This document shows positions 43,352 to 51,842 of a DNA stretch of 64,000 nucleotides, one piece after another. The first letter of the stretch is position 1, and each line of letters begins with the position of its first letter. The stretch comes from Rhodococcus sp. 14-2483-1-2. GTDB taxonomy: Bacteria > Actinomycetota > Actinomycetes > Mycobacteriales > Mycobacteriaceae. Where the stretch lies: NCBI RefSeq assembly GCF_002259405.1, contig NZ_NPFW01000022.1:558001-622000 (forward strand). The letters are read 5' to 3'. The position numbers and the translations under genes are program-made. The notes beneath the pieces are model-generated. The model saw only the letters and a list, made by a program, of their open reading frames with translations, searched no databases and was not told the origin of the DNA.

Positions 43352-43745
43352 AGGTTCTCTTCTCGTCCTCTCGTCTTTGCCGTGCCCGCGCGGACACACC
43401 ACGAGCCCTCCTGGCTGTGGCGGCATACCTGTGCCGTCCATCCGACGAGAGCTTCTCTCGGGACGCGGCTGCGCGGAGGCGGCCATCGATCGAAGCCCAT
43501 CGGATCTCGTATCCGAAAGGCCACTACCGAAGACCGTCACCACGGCGTGACAGGCATACACGGCGGTGTGCGGATGCCGTGCATCCGCTTTCTCGTGCTG
43601 ACGTAACTGTTCTTGCGTACAAACACAGATAGCCAACGAGGAACAGTCTAAGCACTGCCTCGTTGGCTACTGCACTATTGCTGCGAGTCGGGTGCGCACC
43701 GGCGCGTCGAACCATGCATCGGTGACATCCTCGCGTCGATGCGAA
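43352..43745 (-). other. 394-bp rpsO-pnp intergenic region
   Basis: No gene is visible. It contains the hairpin at 43630-43669 and smaller stems at 43500-43516 (TCGGAT/ATCCGA) and 43446-43460 (CGAGAG/CTCTCG), so the pnp leader is likely structured. In Streptomyces this intergenic RNA is cut by RNase III; the same may apply here. Confidence 0.6.
43630..43669 (-). terminator. rpsO-pnp intergenic hairpin
   Basis: Arms TAGCCAACGAGG (43630-43641) and CCTCGTTGGCTA (43658-43669) are perfect complements with a 16-nt loop, about 77 bp after the rpsO stop codon. It is a likely terminator or RNase III processing site. Confidence 0.75.
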
Positions 43746-44015
43746 TTATCGACGCAGACCCAGACGCTCGATGAGCGAGCGGTAGCGGGTGACGTCGACC
43801 TTCGCGATGTACTTGAGCAGGCGACGACGACGTCCGACCAGCAGCAGCAGGCCGCGGCGGGAGTGGTGGTCGTGCTTGTGCATCTTGAGGTGCTCGGTCA
43901 AGTCGACGATGCGCTTGGTGAGCATTGCAACCTGCGCCTCGGGCGAGCCCGTGTCGGTGGGATGCAAGCCGTACTCGCCGAGAACGGCCTTCTTCTGTTC
44001 GGTGGTCAATGCCAC
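43746..44015 (-). CDS. rpsO: 30S ribosomal protein S15
   Basis: S15, 89 residues, primary 16S rRNA-binding protein. Signature: [20 protein letters not shown] and [20 protein letters not shown]. The length is exact for the family. It precedes pnp, as in nearly all bacteria, and follows ribF. Confidence 0.98.
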   Translation of the reverse strand: MALTTEQKKAVLGEYGLHPTDTGSPEAQVAMLTKRIVDLTEHLKMHKHDHHSRRGLLLLVGRRRRLLKYIAKVDVTRYRSLIERLGLRR

Positions 44016-44137
44016 TGGTACTACTCCTGATCAATGACGTCCGCGTGAAAGGAAGCAACGCACCCTGTGGTCGAGACCACGGAATCGAAGCCGGTACAGC
44101 CGCCACGGACCGCAGCGAGCACCGAGGGGCCAGCCTA

Positions 44138-45106
44138 TCAGGCCGTGCTCGCCGCCAGAATCGAGCGGGCCCGCTCGGCGTCGCGCCCCATTTCCTCCAC
44201 GAGTGCTTCCATCGAGTCGAACTTCTCCATGCCGCGCAGTCGGTCGACGAAGTCGACTGCCACATGCTGCCCGTACAGGTCGGCCTCACCGTCGAGGACA
44301 AACGCCTCGACGGTTCTGGTGCGACCCGAGAACGTGGGATTGGTGCCCACCGACACAGCAGCCGGATGCCGCTCCCCCGGAGTGACCGTCCCCATGATCG
44401 GACCCGGCCCGAGCACGGTGAACCATGCCGCGTACACACCGTCGGCAGGGATGGCCGAGTACATGGGCGGCGCGACATTGGCAGTGGGATAACCCATTTG
44501 GCGACCTCGACCGTCTCCGTGCACAACGACACCCTCGACACGGTGCGGTCGCCCGAGCGCGGCGGTGGCCGCAGCGACGTCACCTGCGTCCACGCACGAT
44601 CTGATGTACGTCGAGGAGAACGTCACGGCATGCTCGGCGAGCAGGTTGACCCCGTCGACTGCGAATCCGGACCGCTCGCCGATCTTGCGCAGCATGGGCA
44701 CGGTGCCGAGCGCCTTCTTCCCGTAGGTGAAGTTCTCGCCGACGACGACCTCGGCGACGTGCAGGCGTTCGATCAGGATCTCGTGCACGTATCGCTCGGG
44801 AGTGAGCTTCATCAGCTCGGGCGTGAACGGCATCACGCAGAAGACGTCGATTCCCAGTTCCTCGGCAAGTTCGGCTCGCCTCGTCAGTGTCGTCAACTGA
44901 GCAGGATGGCTCCCCGGCCGCACGACCTCCATCGGATGGGGATCGAACGTCATGAGCACGCTGGGAACGCCGCGCTTCTTCGCAGCGGCCACCGCTCTCC
45001 CGATCAGTTGTGCGTGTCCGCGATGAACGCCGTCGAAGACGCCGATCGTGAGCACGCACCGACCCCAGTCGGCAGGTACATCGTCGAGACCTCGCCATCT
45101 CTGCAC
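44138..45106 (-). CDS. ribF: Bifunctional riboflavin kinase/FAD synthetase
   Basis: RibF, 322 residues. The N-terminal FAD synthetase domain (about 1-180) has the H-x-G-H nucleotidyltransferase motif in GVFDGVHRGHAQLI and FSSTYIRS. The C-terminal riboflavin kinase domain has GRGRQMGYPTANV and EAFVLDGEADLYG. It starts at a GTG (45104-45106). It is first of a ribF-rpsO-pnp series and divergent from the metal importer. Confidence 0.95.
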   Translation of the reverse strand: MQRWRGLDDVPADWGRCVLTIGVFDGVHRGHAQLIGRAVAAAKKRGVPSVLMTFDPHPMEVVRPGSHPAQLTTLTRRAELAEELGIDVFCVMPFTPELMKLTPERYVHEILIERLHVAEVVVGENFTYGKKALGTVPMLRKIGERSGFAVDGVNLLAEHAVTFSSTYIRSCVDAGDVAAATAALGRPHRVEGVVVHGDGRGRQMGYPTANVAPPMYSAIPADGVYAAWFTVLGPGPIMGTVTPGERHPAAVSVGTNPTFSGRTRTVEAFVLDGEADLYGQHVAVDFVDRLRGMEKFDSMEALVEEMGRDAERARSILAASTA

Positions 45107-45196
45107 ACCGCGAAGCCTACGGCCCGACGGCCGCTCGGTCACTCTCGGCCAGGCGTGTCGCGCGCGGCAGGTATGGACAAAAAGGTATCCCCACGG

Positions 45197-45202
45197 TAAA
45201 TG
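45197..45202 (+). promoter_or_regulatory. Leaderless-type -10 of the metal importer
   Basis: TAAATG, 7 nt before the GTG at 45210. A GCCTAAC half-site just after the start codon could be part of a DtxR-type operator. Suggests a leaderless, metal-regulated transcript. Confidence 0.4.
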
Positions 45203-45209
45203 TTTCGGG

Positions 45210-46172
45210 GTGCCTAACTTATTTCTTCGCCAGCGCGGATCTCGCGCCCGGCGGATTCTCGCGAGCTGGGCCGTGGTGGGACTACTGGTAGCAGCGTCGA
45301 CCGGCTGCGCGCGGGCTGTCGGAGAGGACGATCCGACTGTGCTCGACGACGGCAGACCCCTGGTTCTGACGACCTTCACCGTCCTCGCCGACATGGCAGC
45401 CAATGTCGCCGGTGACCACCTTCGAGTGGAATCGATCACAAAAGCCGGAGCCGAGATCCACGGCTACGAGCCGACACCCGGAGACCTACGCACGGCAGAG
45501 CAGGCCGAGTTGATCCTGGACAACGGGCTGGGGCTGGAGGCCTGGTTCGAGAAGTTCGTCGAGCGCATCCCCGCACCGCACGCCGTGGTGAGTGCAAACG
45601 TGGACCCGATCTACATCCGTGACGACGCCTACGCGGGGAAAGCGAACCCCCATGCGTGGATGTCCCCCGTCGTGGCCGAGACGTACGTGGAGAACATCGC
45701 CGACGCGTTCGTCGCCCTGGACCCCGCCAACACCGACGACTATCGAGCGAACGCAACCGCGTACATCGGACAACTCCGCGAGGTCGGAGCCGAACTGGCC
45801 ACAGATCTCTCCGGACTGCCCGCTCGTCAACGTGCGCTCGTCACCTGCGAAGGCGCATTCGGTTATCTGGCCCGCGACTTCGACCTGCAGGAGGCCTACC
45901 TGTGGCCGGTCAACGCCGAGCAGGAGGGAACTCCCAAGCAAGTGGTACGCACCATCGATTTCGTTCGTGACAACGACGTGCCCGCCGTGTTCTGCGAGTC
46001 GACCGTCTCGGACAAGGCCCAGCTCCAGGTCGCCGAGGACACCGGAGCTCGGTTCGGCGGACAGCTCTACGTCGATTCACTGAGCGATGCGGCCGGACCC
46101 GTCCCCACGTACCTGGATCTACTGCGCTACGACGCACGGTTGATCGCCGACGCACTGGTAGGAGAACGATGA
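45210..46172 (+). CDS. Manganese/zinc ABC transporter substrate-binding lipoprotein
   Basis: A 320-residue cluster A-I metal-binding lipoprotein. The signal ends in the lipobox AASTGCAR (Cys about residue 32). Metal ligands expected from PsaA/MntC: His in AEIHGYEPTPGD, His in NPHAWMSP, Glu in TCEGAFGYLARDF and Asp in YVDSLSD. An H-H-E-D set is typical for Mn(II) binders. The GTG 45210 has a -10-like TAAATG 7 nt upstream. It overlaps the ATPase gene by 4 bp. Confidence 0.88.
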   Translation: MPNLFLRQRGSRARRILASWAVVGLLVAASTGCARAVGEDDPTVLDDGRPLVLTTFTVLADMAANVAGDHLRVESITKAGAEIHGYEPTPGDLRTAEQAELILDNGLGLEAWFEKFVERIPAPHAVVSANVDPIYIRDDAYAGKANPHAWMSPVVAETYVENIADAFVALDPANTDDYRANATAYIGQLREVGAELATDLSGLPARQRALVTCEGAFGYLARDFDLQEAYLWPVNAEQEGTPKQVVRTIDFVRDNDVPAVFCESTVSDKAQLQVAEDTGARFGGQLYVDSLSDAAGPVPTYLDLLRYDARLIADALVGER

Positions 46173-46996
46173 CCCGGAAGACTGGGACCCAGCACCACAG
46201 GCCCCCGCACGAGAACGGGGCGGCGCTGACGGTCGATACCGTCAATGTCCGATACCGCGATGTCGTGGCCCTCACCGATGCCAGCCTGACCCTCGCACCC
46301 GGCCGGGTGTGCGGGTTGGTCGGCATGAACGGATCGGGCAAGTCGACGCTGTTCAAGGCCGTCATGGGAGTGGTCAAGCCCAACTCCGGCTCGATCACCG
46401 TGTTCGGCGGCGACCCGGCCCAGGCGCGTAAGGCCGGCACGGTCAGCTACGTGCCCCAGGCGGAATCCGTCGACTGGACATTCCCGATCAGCGTGCGCGA
46501 CGTGGTCATGATGGGCCGATACGGGAAGCAGAATTTTCTCCGCACTCCACGGGCAGCCGATCGACTGGCCGTCGACGAGGCTCTGCAGCGCGTCGACCTC
46601 GCCGAACTCGCGAACCGACAGATCGGCCAGCTCTCCGGCGGTCAACGCAAGCGCGCGTTCGTCGCTCGCGCCATCGCCCAGGAGGCGTCACTGCTGTTGC
46701 TCGACGAGCCCTTCGCCGGTGTGGACAAGAAGACCGAAGCCACCATCACCCGCCTGCTCCGCGAACTCGCAGCACACGGCGCGTCGGTTCTCGTGTCCAC
46801 GCACGATCTCCATGCCCTACCGGAGCTGTGCGACGAGGCGATCCTGCTGCAGCAACGGGTGCTCATGCACGGCAGTCCAGCCGAAGTACTGCGCCCGGAG
46901 AACCTGGCGCTGGCCTTCGGTATCGACCCGTCGAAGGTCGACCAACTCGGTGCGGGCACCCGAACTCCGGCCACCCGAACCACAGAAGCGAGCTGA
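46169..46996 (+). CDS. Manganese/zinc ABC transporter ATP-binding protein
   Basis: A 275-residue ATPase. Walker A is GMNGSGKST, the signature LSGGQRKRAF, Walker B LLLLDEPFAGVD, and the H-loop STHDLHAL. It powers uptake of Mn(II) or Zn(II) with the flanking binding protein and permease. The ATG overlaps the upstream stop codon (ATGA). Confidence 0.92.
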   Translation: MTRKTGTQHHRPPHENGAALTVDTVNVRYRDVVALTDASLTLAPGRVCGLVGMNGSGKSTLFKAVMGVVKPNSGSITVFGGDPAQARKAGTVSYVPQAESVDWTFPISVRDVVMMGRYGKQNFLRTPRAADRLAVDEALQRVDLAELANRQIGQLSGGQRKRAFVARAIAQEASLLLLDEPFAGVDKKTEATITRLLRELAAHGASVLVSTHDLHALPELCDEAILLQQRVLMHGSPAEVLRPENLALAFGIDPSKVDQLGAGTRTPATRTTEAS

Positions 46997-46999
46997 ACC

Positions 47000-47869
47000 G
47001 TGTATCTGATCGATTTTCTGGTGGACCCACTCGAATACACCTTCATGCAGCGAGCCCTCCTGGTGACCGTCACCGCCTCGATCGTGTGCGCGGTCCTGAG
47101 CTGCTGGCTCGTCCTCATCGGGTGGTCGTTGATGGGCGACGCCGTCTCGCACGCAGTTCTTCCAGGCGTCGCGCTGTCGTACCTGTTCGGGGCACCGTTC
47201 GCGATCGGTGCGCTGCTATTCGCCCTCATCGCGGTCGGTGCCATCGGAGTGGTCCGCAACACCACCATCGTCAAGGAGGACGCCGCGATCGGCGTCGTCT
47301 TCACCACCTTGTTCGCGCTCGGCGTCGTCCTGATCTCCAAGTTTCCGAGTCAGATCGACCTCAACCACATCCTGTTCGGCAATCTGCTCGGAGTCTCGCA
47401 GGCCGACATGGTCCAGGTGTTCGTCCTCGGCGGCATCGCGCTGGTGGCCATGATCGTCAAGCGTCGCGACTTCACTCTCTTCGCCTTCGACCGCACCCAG
47501 GCCCGCGCCGTCGGCATCAATCCGACGGTGATCTCGGCCGTGATGCTGACTCTGCTCGCCCTGACGACCGTCGTCGCGCTCCAGGCCGTCGGCGTCATCC
47601 TCGTGGTGGCGATGCTCATCACTCCCGGTGCGTCCGCCTATCTGCTCACGCACAGCTTCGGCCGCATGCTCGTGCTGGCACCGATCGTCTCGGTGGGTTG
47701 CGCGCTGGTGGGGATCTACGCCAGCTTCTACCTCGACGTGTCCTCCGGCGGCAGCGTGGTGCTCACCCAGGGCCTGGTCTTCGTCCTTGCCTACCTCTTC
47801 AGCCCGTCACAGGGCATCGTCATTCGCGCCCTTCGGCAACGCGGACAGGTGCCGGCTCCGGCCGGGTGA
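47000..47869 (+). CDS. Manganese/zinc ABC transporter permease
   Basis: A 289-residue ABC-3-type permease with about eight helices (WLVLIGWSLMGDAVSHAVLP, FGNLLGVSQADM, LALTTVVALQAVGVILVVAM). It starts at a GTG 3 bp after the ATPase stop codon. A single permease gene is typical for the MntABC/PsaABC arrangement. Confidence 0.92.
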   Translation: MYLIDFLVDPLEYTFMQRALLVTVTASIVCAVLSCWLVLIGWSLMGDAVSHAVLPGVALSYLFGAPFAIGALLFALIAVGAIGVVRNTTIVKEDAAIGVVFTTLFALGVVLISKFPSQIDLNHILFGNLLGVSQADMVQVFVLGGIALVAMIVKRRDFTLFAFDRTQARAVGINPTVISAVMLTLLALTTVVALQAVGVILVVAMLITPGASAYLLTHSFGRMLVLAPIVSVGCALVGIYASFYLDVSSGGSVVLTQGLVFVLAYLFSPSQGIVIRALRQRGQVPAPAG

Positions 47870-47893
47870 GGTGTCTTTTTCCATTGGATTGCC

Positions 47894-47899
47894 TAAGCT
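47894..47899 (+). promoter_or_regulatory. Leaderless-type -10 of the DtxR-family gene
   Basis: TAAGCT, exactly 7 nt before the GTG at 47907, in TTGCCTAAGCT. Shares TGCCTAA with the importer start region at 45211-45217, a possible half-site of a common operator. Confidence 0.4.
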
Positions 47900-47906
47900 C
47901 GGCGAC

Positions 47907-48623
47907 GTGGCGCAACAAAAAACCGATCCCGCACCGGCCGACGAGGGCGTCCAGCTGTCCGCGGTTGCGCAGGACTACCTCAAGGTCATCTGGACGGCCA
48001 GCGAATGGAGCGAGGACTCCGTCAGCACCAAGATGCTCTCCGAACGCATCGGCGTCTCCGCCTCGACGGTGTCCGAGGCGATTCGCAAGCTCGCCGACCA
48101 GGGCATGGTCGACCACGCCCGCTACGGGGCCATCTCACTGACCGAGAAGGGTCGCCTGGCTGCCATAGGCATGGTGCGTCGGCACCGACTGATCGAGACC
48201 TATCTGGTCCGCGAACTGGGTTACGGCTGGGACGAAGTGCACGACGAGGCGGAGATCCTCGAACACGCCGTCTCGGATCTGATGATGGATCGAATCGACG
48301 CCAAATTGGGCCACCCCGAACGCGATCCGCACGGCGACCCGATTCCGTCGGTCGACGGTGCGATCGAGACCCCGACCGCGACCCGCCTGAGCGAGTACCT
48401 CGACGGACAATCCGGCCGAGTCGCCAGAATTTCCGACTCCGACCCGGCGATGCTCCGCTACTTCGATTCCGTCGGAATCACGCTGGATCTGCCGATCACC
48501 GTGGTCGAACGACGCGACTACGCCGGCACCGTCGCCATCGAGCTGGCCCGCACCGACGCCACCGATTCCATCGACCTCGGCCACCGCGCCGCCGAGGCGA
48601 TCTGGATGGTTCCGGCTACCTGA
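47907..48623 (+). CDS. mntR: DtxR/MntR-family metal-dependent regulator
   Basis: A 238-residue iron/manganese-dependent repressor. The winged helix is ERIGVSASTVSEAIRKLADQ; the dimerisation/metal domain has HRLIETYLVRELGYGWDEVH and HDEAEILEHAVSDLM with the usual His/Glu ligands; a C-terminal FeoA/SH3-like domain ends the protein. It sits directly downstream of the importer it probably represses, like SirR/MntR (Rv2788) near truB and ribF in mycobacteria. Manganese specificity is inferred from the partner binding protein. Confidence 0.85.
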   Translation: MAQQKTDPAPADEGVQLSAVAQDYLKVIWTASEWSEDSVSTKMLSERIGVSASTVSEAIRKLADQGMVDHARYGAISLTEKGRLAAIGMVRRHRLIETYLVRELGYGWDEVHDEAEILEHAVSDLMMDRIDAKLGHPERDPHGDPIPSVDGAIETPTATRLSEYLDGQSGRVARISDSDPAMLRYFDSVGITLDLPITVVERRDYAGTVAIELARTDATDSIDLGHRAAEAIWMVPAT

Positions 48624-48637
48624 TCGCCGGGATCGCG

Positions 48638-49570
48638 TCAGTGCCCTCGCAAGGTCGCGGGCCGCACGACCATGACCGAACTGGCGCGCTTGCCCTTCTC
48701 CTGGAGCAGCGCAATGGTGTGACCGGTGGGATCGACCGCCGCGTACACCCCGTCGATCCCGACCGGATCCAGCCACCGTCCCTGGCTCAACGATTCCGCT
48801 TCACCCGCGTCGATCTGCCGGTGCGGAAAGGCCGTTCGCGCCGCCTGGTCGATGTCCAGGCTCACGGCCGGATCCTCGGCCAGATCTTCGAGTGTCCGGG
48901 CATGCTCGAGGGTGAAGGGTCCGACACGAGTGCGGCGCAGCACGGTCAGATGGCCGCCGACGCCGAGCGCCACGCCGAGGTCCCGAGCCAGGGCTCGCAC
49001 GTACGTCCCCGACGTGCAGTCCACCTCGACATCGAGGTCGACGAACGCGGATTCGTTCTCCACCACATCGCGCCTGGCCGTCACGTCGAATCGGGTGACG
49101 CTGACCTTGCGGGCGGCGAGTGTGAACTCCTCACCTGCGCGGGACAATTTGTGGGCACGTTGCCCGTCGACCTTGATGGCGCTGACACTGGCGGGCACTT
49201 GCTCGATATCGCCGGTCAGGGCGGCGATCGCGGTCGAGATCTCGGGGTCGGAGACATGCGCGGCCGAGACATCGGCCAGAACGTCACCCTCGGCGTCGTC
49301 GGTCGTCGTGCTCCGGCCGAGCCGGATGGTTGCGGTGTACGACTTGGTGGTCAGCGAGAGCAATCCGAGCATCTTGGTCGCACGCTCCACGCCGAGCACG
49401 AGCACGCCGGTCGCCATGGGATCCAGAGTCCCCGCATGGCCGACCTTTCTGGTGCGCAACAGTTTTCGGCACGACGCCACCACATCGTGGCTCGTCACTC
49501 CCGGCCCCTTGTCGACCACAAGCAGGCCGGCACCGACGAGACCGGACGAAATCTTTTCGCGAGCACTCAC
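48638..49570 (-). CDS. truB: tRNA pseudouridine-55 synthase
   Basis: TruB, 310 residues, makes pseudouridine 55 in the tRNA T-arm. The catalytic Asp lies in VGHAGTLDPMATGVL; KPxGxxS appears as DKGPGVTSHDVV; the C-terminal domain is the actinobacterial type. The GTG 49568-49570 gives the start VSAREKI. It follows pptT on the same strand. Confidence 0.95.
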   Translation of the reverse strand: MSAREKISSGLVGAGLLVVDKGPGVTSHDVVASCRKLLRTRKVGHAGTLDPMATGVLVLGVERATKMLGLLSLTTKSYTATIRLGRSTTTDDAEGDVLADVSAAHVSDPEISTAIAALTGDIEQVPASVSAIKVDGQRAHKLSRAGEEFTLAARKVSVTRFDVTARRDVVENESAFVDLDVEVDCTSGTYVRALARDLGVALGVGGHLTVLRRTRVGPFTLEHARTLEDLAEDPAVSLDIDQAARTAFPHRQIDAGEAESLSQGRWLDPVGIDGVYAAVDPTGHTIALLQEKGKRASSVMVVRPATLRGH

Positions 49571-49605
49571 GAGAGAGCATTGTGCCAGGCTCGCGGAACG
49601 GGTCG

Positions 49606-50271
49606 TCACATCACCGAGATCGCGGTCATCACCAGGCCTCCCGCAACCATCCATCGACCGTCGAAGGCCCGCAACGGCGGTCCGGACACCGTGTCTCCTG
49701 GCACCAGCAGCTCGGAATGGAACGTTCCGGAAATGTCGTCACCGGAGCCGGTGCGTTCGAAGGTGATGTGTGCGTCCTCGAAGCCGAGCCAGCGTCCCGT
49801 CAACGGCTCCCAGGCCTTGTACGTCGCTTCCTTGGCGCAGAACAAGACTCGATCCCAGTGCACGTCTTCACGGCCCACGGTCGCGAGCCACTCGCGTTCG
49901 GCCTCCAGGCTCACTGCCCCGAGTACTCCATCGGGCAAGGGCCCGTGCGGCTCCGCGTCGATTCCCACCGAACGCACCTGCATCGAATAGGCCAACACCG
50001 CACCGCGATAGCCGTCGCAGTGCGTCAACGATCCGACCACACCCTTCGGCCACTGCGGGGCACCGGACTTACCGCGCATGATCGGTGCCGGCTCCACACC
50101 CAGCTTCTCCATCGCCACCCGCGCGCAGTGTCGAGCCGAGGTGAACTCACGCTTGCGCTTGTCCACCGCCTTGGCCACCAGCGGGGCTTCGAGCGGATGC
50201 GGCGTCAGACCCGGTGGGTCCGCGAACAATTCGGCCGAGACGACGCCGTTGGGAAGTATGTATTCGATCAC
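49606..50271 (-). CDS. 4'-phosphopantetheinyl transferase (PptT type)
   Basis: A 221-residue Sfp-type transferase that activates acyl- and peptidyl-carrier proteins of polyketide, mycolate and non-ribosomal siderophore synthesis. Motifs: SLTHCDGYRGAV, VGIDAEPHGPLPDGVL (Mg-binding Asp and Glu) and FCAKEATYKAWEPLTGRWLG. The GTG 50269-50271 overlaps the upstream phosphoesterase stop codon (GTGA). The order phosphoesterase-pptT-truB matches mycobacteria (Rv2795c-Rv2793c). Confidence 0.92.
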   Translation of the reverse strand: MIEYILPNGVVSAELFADPPGLTPHPLEAPLVAKAVDKRKREFTSARHCARVAMEKLGVEPAPIMRGKSGAPQWPKGVVGSLTHCDGYRGAVLAYSMQVRSVGIDAEPHGPLPDGVLGAVSLEAEREWLATVGREDVHWDRVLFCAKEATYKAWEPLTGRWLGFEDAHITFERTGSGDDISGTFHSELLVPGDTVSGPPLRAFDGRWMVAGGLVMTAISVM

Positions 50272-51191
50272 TTGCCTGCCCTCATCTTCTCTACCTCTGC
50301 CTCCATCTCGGGCGTCACCGTGAAGTGCCCGCCCCACTTGTTCAACGCGCCCGGCGGGTACTCGGGGACCGGAAGAATTTGGCGCAGAACGTTCTTCGGC
50401 AGGCCGCGGCGCTGCCATTCACGCGGGTAGCCCACCGACACCTCCTCGAAGCGAACGCCGTCGTAATAGGTCGTCCGCGGGATGTGCAGGTGCCCGTACA
50501 CCGAGCAGATCGCGTTGTACCGCGTGTGCCAATCCGCCGTCAGAGTGGACCCGCACCACAGCGCGAACTCCGGGTAGAACAGCACCTCGGTGGGCTGCCG
50601 GACCATCGGGAAGTGGTTGATCAACACGGTCGGAACGGAGGTGTCCAACGCATCGAGACGCTCCCGGGTGGCGTCGATCCGCGCGTGGCACCAGGCATCT
50701 CGCGTCGCGTACGGCTGCGAGGACAGCAGGAATTCGTCGGTGGCAACGACGTTCTTCTCGCGTGCGATCGCCAGTCCGTGTTCCTTGTCTCTCGCTCCCT
50801 GCGGCAGGAACGTGTAGTCGTAGAGCAGGAACATCGGCACGATCGTGGCCGGGCCTCCCTCCCCCTCCCACCGCAGATACGGGTCCTCCGGGGTGACGAC
50901 GTCGATCTCGCGGCACAGGTTCACCAGGTACTCGTATCGAGCAGCACCGTGGATCTGCACGGGATCCTTCACCGTCGTCCACAGCTCGTGGTTTCCGGGA
51001 ACCCAGATGACTTTCGCGAAACGGCTACGGAGCAGTTCGAGCGCCCACTTGATGTCGTCGGTCTTCTCCGACACGTCACCGGCGACGATCAGCCAGTCGT
51101 CGGGCGATTCGGGAAAGATGTCCTCGGTCACGGGCCGGTTGCCCCGATGTCCGACGTGAATGTCGCTCACTGCCCACAGCTTCGCTGCCAC
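50268..51191 (-). CDS. Calcineurin-like metallophosphoesterase
   Basis: A 307-residue phosphoesterase with the five canonical metal motifs: SDIHVGHRG, AGDVSEK, GNHELW, NHFPM and GHLHIPR. Its mycobacterial counterpart (Rv2795c) has been described as a PptT partner (hydrolase PptH). The GTG start overlaps none of its neighbours; the gene is translationally coupled to pptT downstream. An antagonistic phosphopantetheine-removing role is plausible here by that analogy. Confidence 0.9.
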   Translation of the reverse strand: MAAKLWAVSDIHVGHRGNRPVTEDIFPESPDDWLIVAGDVSEKTDDIKWALELLRSRFAKVIWVPGNHELWTTVKDPVQIHGAARYEYLVNLCREIDVVTPEDPYLRWEGEGGPATIVPMFLLYDYTFLPQGARDKEHGLAIAREKNVVATDEFLLSSQPYATRDAWCHARIDATRERLDALDTSVPTVLINHFPMVRQPTEVLFYPEFALWCGSTLTADWHTRYNAICSVYGHLHIPRTTYYDGVRFEEVSVGYPREWQRRGLPKNVLRQILPVPEYPPGALNKWGGHFTVTPEMEAEVEKMRAGK

Positions 51192-51433
51192 TGAAAATTC
51201 CTTCCGATGCGCTCGGCCGCCGGCGTCGAATCGCCAGAACCGTCCGAGAACGTACCAACGTCCAATACTCCATGCAGATTCCGCGACGTATCCGGGCGGG
51301 GTGAAGTGGCACCGAGGTCGACGGTGGGACGGTACGGCTCACCGAAAACAGGATTGGGTCGAAACACCCGCAGATTCGGGTATATGGTGCCGTTCATGAC
51401 TTGTTTGCGGATGATTGCTCGGGTGGCGTCTCG
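51192..51433. other. 242-bp divergent region of phosphoesterase and HTH-Mop gene
   Basis: Contains the promoters of both operons (TATATG at 51379-51384 is a possible -10 for the plus strand). No RNA gene or strong palindrome is visible. Confidence 0.4.
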
Positions 51434-51832
51434 ATGACGGTGCCCCCGGTCCGCGTTCGAGATGCCGCGGCACTCCTCGGTGTCAGTGACGACACCGTGC
51501 GCAGATGGATCGACAGCGGAGCGCTCCCGGCGCTCGAGGACGAGACCGGGCGCAAGGTCATCGCCGGCCGCGACCTCGCCGACTATGCACGCGAACACGC
51601 CGTCCCCCCACCGGAGATCTCGCCGGGCGGCAGCTCGGCCCGCAACCGACTCGTGGGGTTGGTCACCGAGGTCGTCTCGGACGCGGTGATGAGCGAGGTG
51701 AGCATGCAGTGCGGGCCGTTCACGATCGTCTCGCTGATGAGCACCCGATCGGTTCGTGAACTGGGGCTCGAGCCCGGCAAGGTCACCACCGCCGTCGTCA
51801 AGGCCACGACCGTCATCGTCGAGACACCCTAG
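51434..51832 (+). CDS. HTH plus Mop (TOBE) molybdate-binding regulator
   Basis: A 132-residue protein: an N-terminal MerR/excisionase-type helix-turn-helix (RVRDAAALLGVSDDTVRRWI) and, from about residue 66, a Mop/TOBE molybdate-binding domain (RNRLVGLVTEVVSDAVMSEV and VVKATTVIVE). It lies just upstream of modABC and likely senses molybdate and controls them; it is smaller than ModE, which has two Mop domains. Confidence 0.85.
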   Translation: MTVPPVRVRDAAALLGVSDDTVRRWIDSGALPALEDETGRKVIAGRDLADYAREHAVPPPEISPGGSSARNRLVGLVTEVVSDAVMSEVSMQCGPFTIVSLMSTRSVRELGLEPGKVTTAVVKATTVIVETP

Positions 51833-51842
51833 AACGCAGGAG

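Noticed and set aside
44060..44137. GTGGTC/GACCAC stem between ribF and rpsO considered a riboswitch or attenuator
   Set aside because: Only a 6-bp stem with almost no loop, no conserved FMN or S15 leader features; too weak to call.
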